Positions 33,701 to 45,700 of a stretch of 64,000 nucleotides of DNA are shown piece by piece. A program made the position numbers and the translations under genes. The stretch's first letter is position 1. Each line of letters begins with the position of its first letter. Origin of the DNA: Caprimulgus europaeus (Eukaryota; Chordata; Aves; Caprimulgiformes; Caprimulgidae). The notes below the pieces were generated by a model. That model saw only the letters and a list, made by a program, of their open reading frames with translations, did not search any database and was not told the origin of the DNA. The DNA lies in contig OU015524.1 of NCBI GenBank assembly GCA_907165065.1, positions 123,788,760 through 123,852,759 of the forward strand. Direction: 5' to 3'.

Positions 33701-36700
33701 TTGCCTTGACCTTCCACCACTACCCATCAAACTCACCATCACCTCGATAAAGCCATGGATCTCTGGTGGGTTCTCCTTCCTGTGCTGCCCTGGAGGCTGA
33801 TATTGGTTGATTTGAATCCTTTACTTCTACGTTCTCCACTGGTTCAGAAGGGGTTGGGTGATACAGGACAACCTAAACACACCCACGTCATCCACGTCAC
33901 CAAACTGGAGTGACTTCGGATCATGGAATGGTTTGGGTGGGAAGGGACCTCCAAGCTCACCCAGTCCCAACCCCCCTGCCAGCAGCAGGGACACCTTCCA
34001 CTAGACCAGGTTGCTCAAAGCCTCATCCAACCTGGCCCAGAACACTTCCAGGGAGGAGCAGCCACAGCTTCTCTGCCCAACCTGGGACAGGGTCTCACCA
34101 CCCTCACACCAAACAATTTCTTCCTCACATCTCAGCTCCAGCTCCCCTCTGCCACTTTCAAGCCATCACCCCTTGTTCTGTCACTCCCTGCCCTTGGCCA
34201 AAGTCCCTCCCCAGCCTTCCTGGAGCCCCTTCAGGTACTGGGAGGCCACTGGAAGGTCTCCCTGGAGCCTTCTCTTCTCCAGGCTGAACAGCCCCAACTC
34301 TCTCAGCCTGTCCTCACAGCAGAGCTGCTCCAGCCCTGGCATCATCCTGGTGGCCTCCTCTGGACTTGACCTCCCTCTTGCTCTTCTGGGGCACTGAGGA
34401 CCAATGGCTGCACTCAGCACCATCTCCTTATGCAATCAGGTGTTTATTTATTTGCTATTCAGTTTTTCAAGCTCCAGCAGGCATCTCAGCAGGTTTAAGT
34501 CCATGTAGTTTTAGAACAAGGGTGGTGAGACACTGGCCCAGGTTGTCCAGAGAGGTGGTAGATGTTCCATCCTTGGAAATATTCAAGGTCAGGTTGGATG
34601 AGGCTCTGAGCAACCTGCCCTAGTGGAAGGTGTCCCTGCTGGTGGCAGGGGGGTTGGATTAGATGACCTTTGGAGGTCCCTTCCCACCCAAACCATCTGG
34701 GATTCCATGATTCAGTGGCTGTTGTGTGACACCCTTTAGTTCTCAGGGGATGAAAACCATTTCACCAGCCACCCCAGCACCTTCATCCAGCACACACCTC
34801 ACCTGCCTCCTGCCCCATGTCCCTCTGGGAAGCATCTCTGGACCACTGCTGGACCTTCTCCATCATGGAGAACCTAACAGGGCCAGACAGTGTCTCTTCT
34901 TCATGTGATTCCTGTTGTTCCCACCCAAAACTACATTCAGCTCTCCTGGGTGTCCATTGTTCTTTGCATCCTTTTGTTTCACCAACCAAGAACAGGAGAT
35001 GTGTCCCCAAGGGACATCATTTAGGGTCCAGCCCCACGTCCTCTCAGCCCCCAGAGATGTGCATCACCTAAAGAAGAGGAAACCCAGGGTGAGCTGATGG
35101 GATATTTCCCCATAGCCCTCTCCTAGCCCCTGACCATCTCCAGCTCAGAAGGTTTCCTCACCTTGCTGAGGTTCCTCTGCTCAGGAACCTCCTAATTTCT
35201 GCTGAATATTTGCAGATCCTAATTAATTATTCATTATATCTATTATCTATTCATGATATTCCATACTCCTGCAGATCCTAATGACTCATTATGACTGTTC
35301 ATCATCTCCTCTCCTCTTCTCCTGATCCTTTGGTGTCACCACAGCACCTGTAGCCTTGGCTGGTTGTTTTCCTTTCTGCCCAACTCCAAGATGATGGTTT
35401 TTTGGGGGGGTTTCTAGGAAAACCAGTGAGGAACAATTTCCAATTCTCACCCTGGCTTGGTAGGACAAAGACCAAGTGACCCCTCCAGGCCTCTCTCTGC
35501 CCTATTGTCTATCATCCCATGAGTCTTCTTCTTGTTGTTGGTGGTGGTGAAATTCTTTCTTCCAGCTGATTTAGCTCATAATTGTTTTCAGCTTTGCAGG
35601 CTGAGGAGCAGAACTTTGTTCTGGGGTTGGACTTTCTGCTCCTTCATTTATCTCAATAATTCCAAAGTGCATTTAATTAATTAATTAATTAATTAATCAA
35701 TTAATAATTTTAATGTTATTTCATTGGAAATGTCACAATTTTTGATCAAAAAAGACATTTCAGGAGGTTGGAATTTCCCATAGAGTCATGGTCAAGGTGG
35801 AACCCCAGGAGCTGCAAGGTGAAGGTTTCTGGGCCCCTGAGTCCAAGAAGGACCTGGAGGTGCTGGAGCGTGTCCAGAGAAGGGACCGGAGCTGGGGAAG
35901 GGTCTGGAGCACAAGTGTGCTGAGTTCAGGCTGAGGGAACTGGGGGTGCTGAGCCTGGAGAAAAGGAGGCTGAGGGGAGACCTTGTGGCTCTGTCCAAGT
36001 CCCTTGGAGGAGGGTGCAGAGAGGTGGGGGTGGGTCTGTTCCACCAAGGAGCAAGGGACAGGACAGGAGGAAATGGGCTCCAGTTGTGGCCAGGGCAGTT
36101 GAGATGGGATGTGAGGAAGAATTTCTTTGCTGAAAGGGTTCTGAGGCATTGGAAGGGGTTGCCCAGGGCAGTGGTGGAGTCCCCATCCCTGGAGGGATTG
36201 AAGAGTCGTGTAGACACAGTGCTGAGGGACATGGGTCAGTGGGGACTGGGCAGTGTTGGGTTCATGGTTGGACTCCAGGAGCTTCAAGGGTTCCCTAGAG
36301 GTGCCTGGACCCCTGACAAGTGATAGGGGGGGTGGGTGCATCTGCTGCAGGGCTGCAAAGCTGGGGCACGGTGGCTGCACTCCAATATCTGCTGTGTTTC
36401 AGGGCCACCAGGACCAAAAGGAGACCAAGGCAATGAAGGGATGGAGGGTGAACCTGGTCTTCCTGGCCTGCCTGGGCTGCGAGGTAAGGAACAACCCCTC
36501 CAGGGTGTCCAGAACGCTGCAAGTCTTCACTCAAAGTCTATAGTCAATGGGATGACTCCTGGTGACTTCCCAACCTGTCCCTTGGGACCTTGCTGGTTAT
36601 GCACAAGTCTTGAAGAACATCAGGACTACCTTACTGCTCCATCTCCTGCTAGTCTGTCAATCTTTGGGGGCAACAAGTCTCTTTCATCTCCCATCTGAGA

Positions 36701-39700
36701 GAGCTGAAGGGTCCATCACCTGCAGGTTGATACCTCCAGGCTCCTTTGACACAGCCACCCAGCCCAGGTTTCTTCAGAAGCTCCCCACCACCTTGTGCCC
36801 ACTAAATCCAACCCTTTTCAAGGTGCTGGGGCTGGTCCCATTACCTACAGCCACCCAGCAGCACATGGAGACCCAGCAGGGGGTCCCTCCAGCCTGACTG
36901 AGGGGACTCCACAGCACAGGGGGGTTGGAACTGGATGATCTTTAAGGTCCTTTCCAACCCAAACCAGGTTGGGATTCTGTGATTCTATGACATGGCCACC
37001 AGCTGTAGCTCTGGGGCTTCTCACAGGACATTCTTTTCACAGTCAAGAATGTCCTTTTTTTTTCCTCTTCTTCATTCCAACCTGGAAATGTTGGCTTTGC
37101 CCCCAAGAGCCAGAGGTAGCAGAGATGGGATGGAGGATGTCATGTTGGCCATGACCTTCTGTCTCCAGAAGGAGATGGCTTGAAAGTGGCAGAGGGGAGA
37201 TGGAGCTGAGATGTGAGGAAGAAATTGTTTGGTGTGAGGGTGGTGAGACCCTGGCCCAGGTTGGGCAGAGAAGCTGTGGCTGCTCCTCCCTGGAAGTGTT
37301 CTGGGCCAGGTTGGATGAGGCTTTGAGCAACCTGGTCTAGTGGAAGGTGTCCCTGCTGCTGGCAGGGGGGTTGGGACTGGATGAGCTTTGAGGTCCCTTC
37401 CCACCCAAACCATTCCATCATTCTATGATCCATCCTGCCTTGGGCATGGACCTTCTCCTCCATCCAGCCTGCCCAGCCTTGGCTTCACCTTGACTGGTGA
37501 AGATGACCCACGTAGGACTCTCAGTGTCAGAGTCAGGTTCAGCTCCCCAGCCCTGTGTATCTGAGTCCCTGGTCCTGAACTGGCCTGAAAACCTCCCATT
37601 TTGGTACCTCCTTTCTCCTGGCTCTCTGGACAGGCAGGAGGACCAGCCAAGTTCTTTGCTGAAAGGGTTCTGAGGCATTGGAAGGGGTTGCCCAGGGCAG
37701 TGGTGGAGTCCCCATCCCTGGAGGGATTGAAGAGTGGTGTAGACACAGTGCTGAGGGACATGGGTCAGTGGGGACTGGGCAGTGTTGGGTTCATGGTTGG
37801 ACTCCATGAGCTTCAAGGGTTCTGTGTTTCCTAGAGGTGCCAGCTTGGAAACTCAATCTCTCTCTGAAAGCCCTTCTCAGTGCTCCTTTCTCCAACAGCT
37901 TTATTTGTGGTGTTGGCAGATTCATGGTTGTTTTTCTTGGGTGTGACAAGCACCAGGAATGTGTCACCTGGTGTCTGTCCTCCTTTTCTTTCTTTTTTTA
38001 ACAACAAAAATAAATTATTTAAACAGAAAAACAACCCAAAACATCTCTGGAGGCTTCACCTTAGAATCATGGAGTGGTTTGGGCTGGAAGGGACCTTAAA
38101 GATCACCTGAGGGAAGAGTTGCTGAAATAATCACTGTGTTTTAGATCTTTCTCCATCTCACTTGCTCTGGATGTGGTCATAGCACCAGATCTTTGGGTAT
38201 GAGAAGCTCAGGCTGAGGTGCAACCAGGTGCAACCAGGTGTTGTGAAGGACCTCTGGTAAATCCCCTTTTTCCACAGCAAATCTATCATCCTGCCTCTAC
38301 TCCAGCTTCTCCACCCAAATACAAAGGTCTTCATCATCCCCCCGCCCTGGGAGGGAGGTGAGATGTTGGTTGGATGCAGCACAGCAAGAGTTAAGCTCCA
38401 GACCATGTCCACTGCAGCTGCTGCTCAAAAAGTTCCTCCTGGCAGCTTTTTTTTTCTCCTTCCTCTTAAACTCAAGGAAAATGTTGACCAAGGTTGGAAA
38501 AGTCCAGCCCAGGAGAGGTGGAAGGCACAATGCCAAGGGAATTCAGAGCTCCCTCAGCTTGGGCACCATCATGCCAGGCAGGGTGTTGAGTTTGGGTGCT
38601 GGAGGAGCTCCCATCTGAAGGACTTCTCCTCCAGAGCCTTCAGATCCAACCCAGGCTCAGGCTCACGCTGAGTTTCTGCTGGGTCAATGTGGTGGAACCA
38701 CCCCCAGGTCCCACCACAGCCCATCACCATCACAGGGGTCTTCTCCCTCCACCTCCCCTTGCTGGCCTGTGTGGATGGAGGTCACCTCCAGGGCTTGGAT
38801 GTGTCCCCTACAAAGGGAGCCCAAGGTCCCAAACTACAGCCCCTATCTCCCACCTCCTGGAGTTCTGAGGTGCTCAGATGAGAGGGTTTCATCCAAACCC
38901 TTCTCCAATAAATAGCAAACCCACCTGGTCAGCATGCATGGATGCAGAGGACCTCCAGCTCACACTGGGCACCTCATATCTCCTTGGGGTCTCTGCTCCA
39001 CCCTGTCTCCTCTCTCTTCCCTCCTTGGTCTCCAAGTTTTGGAGACCATCTACCTGAATCTGAGCCCTCAGAGCTGTGTCAGCACCAGCCTTTCTCTGGG
39101 TTGGATCCATCCTGTATCCAGGTGCAGAAAGAAGAGGATGGATGGACTGTCAGATGTCTCCTGATGGTCTCCAACTGCTGGCCAAGAACCAGAGAGCATC
39201 TGGCATGTCTGCTGGCAAGCAGGACACGTGTGTGTGTGTGTGTCCATGTCTGGTTTGGGTAGGACCCTGCTGCAACAGGGTCATTTTGCCTCTTTGTCCT
39301 CACTCCAGGGCTACCCGGGGAGAGAGGACCACCAGGACCACGTGGCTTGAAAGGAGACCAAGGAGATCTTGGTCCACCAGGTCCAGTGGGGATGAGGGGA
39401 TTCAAAGGTAAGGACCAGCCTCTGAGCATGCTTCTGGGTGGATCATGGGATCTGATTGGGCTTGTTGGGTAGCAAACTGGCTCTGGAGACCACTGGTGTG
39501 AGGGACAGAGAGAGGTCATGGGTGTGAGAGTGGTGGGTCTCCTGGCTTGGGATCCACCCAGATCTCCTGGAGGGAGGGGAAATTTTGCTGAGCTGGGAGC
39601 ATGAACATGAACAACCTCTGCATTGAGATCTTTCCACCAAGGCACAACAGTGGAGACAGTCCAGGGACTGGAGAGAGAAGGGCAAACCAGTTGGGTTTGT

Positions 39701-42700
39701 GAAGCTCCTGCCATGCCGTGGGGCTCAGCAGGTCCATGAGGACCTGTCAGGCTGCCCTCCCACGCTTGGCTCTGGGTGGGTTTTAGGAGCAGCCTGATGT
39801 TTGTTTTCTGGTGACCTTTTCTGGCTCCTTGTGGTCTCACAGCATCTCACCACACCCTGGCTAAGAGCAGGGAGAAGCTGTGGGTGGAGGAACTGACCAC
39901 ACACCTATTTAGCAGGACAGATCTGTCCTAGGAGATCTTCTAAAAGAACTTCCATGCCACAACCTCAACCAGGATGGATCATCCCAAAACCAAGCTCTTT
40001 CTACCTCAAAGCACCTCGTGGTGGGAGGGGGGAGGCAGGAAGAGCCCAGCCTGAGGAAGCAGCACCTCCCTGGGCAGAGCCCAAGAGGGACAAAGCAGTG
40101 ACCTCCCTTCACCTCATGCTTATGGGTGATGTTGACTTTGGACGTGGTCATGATGGCCACCAGGAGCTGGGACCATGACCACAGAGCAGTGTCCTGGTGT
40201 GGAACATGCCCAGAGTCCTTCAGGCACCACTCCAGGTGGGGTGGGGTGGGGGTTGCTGTGTTGTTCTTCTTTCAAGCTCTTGCTTTCATGCAATGAGCTC
40301 CTTGGGTGAACCATGTTGGGGGAAAATGTCCTCTTTAAATGTCCTCTCCTCTCTCTGTGAACTTGGCACCAAGGTGGCCACAACTGGTGTTCAGTTTTCC
40401 TGGACATCCTCCAAAGTGTTGGTCATGGTGAGGGGCAGAAGTTGAGGTGAGACCCCCCCAAGTTGTGTCTGGTGGCCCATGCTTCATGTGTGGTAGCCAC
40501 AGCAGTGCCTATCTTGCCACCAGAAAGCCCTTTGTAGTCTAGGGGCAGGAGCACATCTTGCCATTCCTTCTCATCTTTGTGGTGTCTTCAAGGAGAAGGA
40601 CCTTTCCTGGGGACATGTCATCCATGTCCCAGTGCTGGTGCCTCCTGGTTGCAGCCCCAGGAAGCTTTAGGTCCAGGTAGAAAGGAGATGCAGGAGATGA
40701 GATGCTGCCAGTGGCCTCCTTCTGCAGTGAGAGAGCAGCATAGGAGCTCCCAGAGCTCCAGACCAAGGCAAGAAGGTCTCTTGCAGGATTAGCACCCGCC
40801 TGGTCCTCTTTCCCTGGAGCCATTGGTGCTGTCATCACCTGCCCTACTGCCATGATGGCTCTGTTCATCCCACTGCTCTCCCAGTCACCCCAGTCTGGGC
40901 ACAGGCTGTCCTCCTGGGGTCCATTATCTTCTGGAGGTGGCTCTCCAGGCCATGTGGCTGGTTGGATGATATTTAGGCAGTGTTGTGTAGTCTTGGAGAA
41001 CACTGTTGGGTGCTGTGTCCATCACCCCCATCCCATCTCTTGAAGAACACTGCTGGGTGCTGTGTCCATCACCCCCATCCCATCTCTTGAAGAACACTGC
41101 TGGGTGCTGTGTCCACCACCCCCATCCCATCTCTTGAAGAACACTGTTGGGTGCTGTGTCCACCACCCCCATCCCATCTCTTGGAGAACACTGTTGGGTG
41201 CTGTGTCCACCACCCCCATCCCATCTCTTGAAGAACACTGTTGGGTGCTGTGTCCATCACCCCCATCCCATCTCTTGGAGAACACTGCTGGGTGCTGTGT
41301 CCATCACCCCCATCCCATCTCTTGGAGAACACTGCTGGGTGCTGTGTCCATCACCCCCATCCCATCTCTTGAAGAACTCTGCTGGGTGCTGTGTCCACCA
41401 CCCCCATCCCATCTCTTGTAGAACACTGCTGGGTGCTGTGTCCACCACCCCCATCCCATCTCTTGGAGAACACTGTTGGGTGCTGTGTCCATCACCCCCA
41501 TCCCATCTCTTGGAGAACTCTGCTGGGTGCTCACCCCACCCTATCTAACTGGAAGCCCAGGGTTTCTGGGGTGATGTAGCTGGGACAAGTCTCCATTCTC
41601 CCCCCAAACCAGGAGCTCCAGCCCCACGTGCTGCAGGACTGAAGAACCCATCACTCCAAGCTTCTTTTCCAGAGCTCTCTCTTGGATTTTTTGGAGGTAA
41701 CTCTGGCCTGCAGGATTTCAATGTTGACTTGTGGAGGTGCAGGACTTGATCTCAGCTTCAGGGTGAAAATGTCCAGCTTGATGTGAAGCATCAAGAGGTC
41801 AAAGGAATCCCTGGAGCCATCCCTGGCACCAAACCTTGCCAAGGCGTTGAGTGCTGCAGGGACGGGCGCTCACGCAAAGGAGACGTCGGTGCCGAGATGT
41901 TCCTGGCAGAACATCAAACACCAAAGTCAGCCAAGCCAAACCACAATGTTCTTGGGGAGCTGTGGTTTCCTTTCCTTCCCTGGAGCAGAGGACAGTGGGC
42001 TTTTCTCACTGCTTGCTGCCAAGCAATGGTTGAACAAGAAGATTATCTCAAGGAGCCTGGGTCAGTTGAATCAGAGGAGGACCAAGCCCTGATGCCTTTG
42101 CAGAACATCCCTGGAGGACATGTCTCTTCTAGAGGGAGGAGGTTGATGGGCTCCTGCATCATGTTTCCACTCCTAAGACAGCTGCTGTGCTGGGTCAGTG
42201 CTGAGATGTGTTAGCAGACCCCATGGTGGGCATCTCACAGCTCCAACAAGGAGCTCTCTGGAGACACAACACGAAGGGTGAAGCCTTTCTCCCAGTGCTT
42301 ACCAGCCCAGGAGATGGTGAAGACCAACCCCAGCACAGCCACTGCCTCCAGGGAACAGCTGTGGTTGTACCACAGTAGTAGAGCATCAACCCCCACAAGC
42401 TTGGTGACCCTTCCCCAAAGCTGGTCTGCATCTCAAGCCCCTTTGTCTGGGGAGAGGAAGCACTTCTGCTCTTGGTTCTGGGAGGTGATGGGTTGGACAG
42501 CATGCCAAAGGCTTGGTGGAGATTTGCCATGTGGTGCATTGCTTCTAGCTATCATCCTTTTGCTGGTGGAGAGTAATTCCTCCATCTGAGGAGGCCTCTT
42601 GGCATGAAGAAGGTTTAGCCATCTCCAGGGCTCCACCAGCCATGGTCTGGATGCACCCCCTTTCCTCCTGCATTTCTTGGAGGTATCTTCAGTTTGGGGT

Positions 42701-45700
42701 GAGGATGACACCCCAACAGCAAAGCCATCAGGTGTTCCTCTCAGGAAACCACCCCCAGGTCCCACTAGAGTTCATCACCAGCACAAGGATCCCACCCTCC
42801 ACCTCCTCCATGTGGATGGAGGTCACCTCCAGGGCTTGGCTGTGTCCCCTTATGAAAGGAGCCCCAAACTACAGCCCCCATTTCCCACCTCTTGGAGGTG
42901 AAGGGTGCTCAGATAAGGGGGTTTTGTCCAACATCTCCTCCAATAAAGAGCAAACCACGCTGGCAGAGAACTCAGAACTTCTCCAGTTTATGGGATTCTC
43001 TGAAATTGATGGAAACCAGACACCAAGCTGGGCCAAGGTCCAAGCCTGGCCTTCGAGGAAAGGCTGGGGCTTTTCTTCTCACACTTCTGTCATGACTTTC
43101 ATCTGAGCACAGGAGAGCTATCAACCTGTCCTGGGGTGAGGGACATCTAGGGTGGATGAACCTCCTCACTGAAAAATCCCAGCTCAAACCATCTCACTGA
43201 CCTGCTTGAGGGACATCTAGGGTGGATGAACCTCCTCACTGAGAATCCCAGGTCAAACCATCTCACTGACCTGCTTGAGGGACATCTAGGGTGGATGAAC
43301 CTCCTCACTGAGAATCCCAGGTCAAACCATCTCCCTGACCTGCTTGAGGGACATCTAGGGTGGATGAACCTCCTCACTGAGAATCCCAGGTCAAACCATC
43401 TCACTGACCTGCTTGAGGGACATCTAGGGTAGATGAACCTCCTCACTGAAAAATCCCAGGTCAAACCATCTCCCTGACCTGCTTGAGGGACATCTAGGGT
43501 GGATGAGCCTCCTCACTGAGAATCCCAGGTCAAACCATCTCCCTGACCTGCTTGAGGGACATCTAGGGTGGATGAACCTCCTCACTGAGAATCCCAGCTC
43601 AAACCATCTCCCTGACCTGCTTGAGGGACATCTAGGGTGGATGAGCTTCCTCACTGAGAATCCCAGCTCAAACCATCTCCCTGACCTGCTTGAGGGACAT
43701 CTAGGGTGGATGAACCTCCTCACTGAGAATCCCAGCTCAAACCATCTCCCTGACCTGCTTGAGGGACATCTAGGGTGGATGAACCTCCTCACTGAGAAAT
43801 CCCAGGTCAAACCATCTCATGACCTGCTTGAGGGACATCTAGGGTGGATGAACCTCCTCACTGAAGAATCCCAGCTCAAACCATCTCCCTGACCTTCTTG
43901 AGGGACATCTAGGGTGGATGAGCCTCCTCACTGAAAAATCCCAGCTCAAACCATCTCACTGACCTGCTTGAGGGACATCTAGGGTGGATGAACCTGCTCA
44001 CTGAGAATCCCAGGTCAAACCATCTCCCTGACCTGCTTGAGGGACATCTAGGGTGGATGAACCTCCTCACTGAAAAATCCCAGGTCAAACCATCTCCCTG
44101 ACCTGCTTGAGGGACATCTAGGGTGGATGAACCTCCTCACTGAAAAATCCCAGCTCAAACCATCTCACTGACCTGCTTGAGGGACATCTAGGGTGGATGA
44201 ACCTCCTCACTGAGAATCCCAGCTCAAACCATCTCCCTGACCTGCTTGAGGGACATCTAGGGTGGATGAACCTCCTCACTGAAAAATCCCAGGTCAAACC
44301 ATCTCCCTGACCTGCTTGAGGGACATCTAGGGTGGATGAACCTCCTCACTGAGAATCCCAGATCAAACCATCTCCCTGACCTGCTTGAGGGACATCTTCT
44401 CTCCTCAGCACAGCCTCGAGTGTTTCCCCTGGTTGATGTTTTCCTCTCATCCTGGATGTGTTTGCCCTCAAGATGATCCCAGGGGAGTGTTAATTCCCTC
44501 ATTTCCAAATGGTCTTCTTCACTCTTCCATGGAGAACATGGTCCAGGGAAGCAGCAGGAGCTGAGCCAAGGTAGGGATCACTGATCCATGGAGAAATTTG
44601 GGGCAATAAGAGAAGTCTCCTCCCTGAACACCACGTGCAGGCAAAGAGGAGGTTCTTGGTGTGCTGCTGAAGGCAGAACATGTTTCTGCCTGTGGAGAGG
44701 AGGGTTTGGCAGCATCTCCTGGGCCTTGCTCCAAGACCATGGTGGTCCAACCACACTCCTGCAGACCCAGGAGCTCTTTTGACCTTCCTCCAGTGATGTT
44801 CTCTGCTGTGAGCTGTGCAGGTTTCCATGGAATCCCAGATGGTTTGGGTTGGGAGGGACCTTCAAGCTCATCCAGTCCCAACCCCCCTGCCAGCAGCAGG
44901 GACACCTTCCACTAGACCAGGTTGCTCAAAGCCTCATCCAACCTGGCCCAGAACACTTCCAGGGAGGAGCAGCCACAGCTTCTCTGGACAACCTGGGCCT
45001 AAATAGGATATTTTAGCCCCAAATAGGGTATTTTAGCCCTAAATTGGATATTTTAGCCCTAAATGGGGTATTTTAGCCCCAAATAGGGTATTTTAGCCCT
45101 AAATTGGATATTTTAGCCCTAAGTGGGATATTTTAGCCCCAAATAGGGTATTTTAGCCCCAAATCAGTGTGGTTTTAGCCCCAAATTCCACATTTGCTTT
45201 CCTTTACTCCTGCTCCGCTGCTGCCCCACAGCCACCGGGGTGGGATGGTCCCAGGGACCACCAGCCCTCTGCTATGGGGTGTCCACCCCAGGAGGGTGTT
45301 TGGGGGGGTTCTTCATCCTCCCACCCTTACCCTGCACCCCAAACAGGGGGGTATTGTACAGCCCCAAGCCCCCCCCCCCCCACCCCCCCACTGAGGGGGT
45401 CCCCAGGGCAGGACCCCCCCACCCTGCAGGGACAGAGTCACTTTGGGCATGGACTAGAGATCCACGGAGCTTGGGGAGGAGCCAACTCCAGGTGGGATGA
45501 ACCCCTCATCAAGCTGTGTTTGCCCAGGGTTTATTCCCAGGAGGAGCCAAGGGAGTGAGAAGATGGGTCCCACCACCATGGAGCACCACAAGGGAGTCAG
45601 GAGAGGGACCCTCAAATCATTTCCTGCTCCGTGCCTCAGTTTCCCCATCCTGATAGAACTCTCCAGGAGCTCCATGTGGTGTTACCTATGAGGAGATATC

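Noticed and set aside
40992-44397. CRISPR-like regular repeats (47 bp and 69 bp)
   Set aside because: Units are contiguous with no unique spacers, the host is a vertebrate, and there are no cas genes.
45001-45187. Possible telomere-like repeat (TTTTAGCCC)
   Set aside because: The unit is 20-21 bp with variable AAATAGGG/AAATTGGA content, not TTAGGG.
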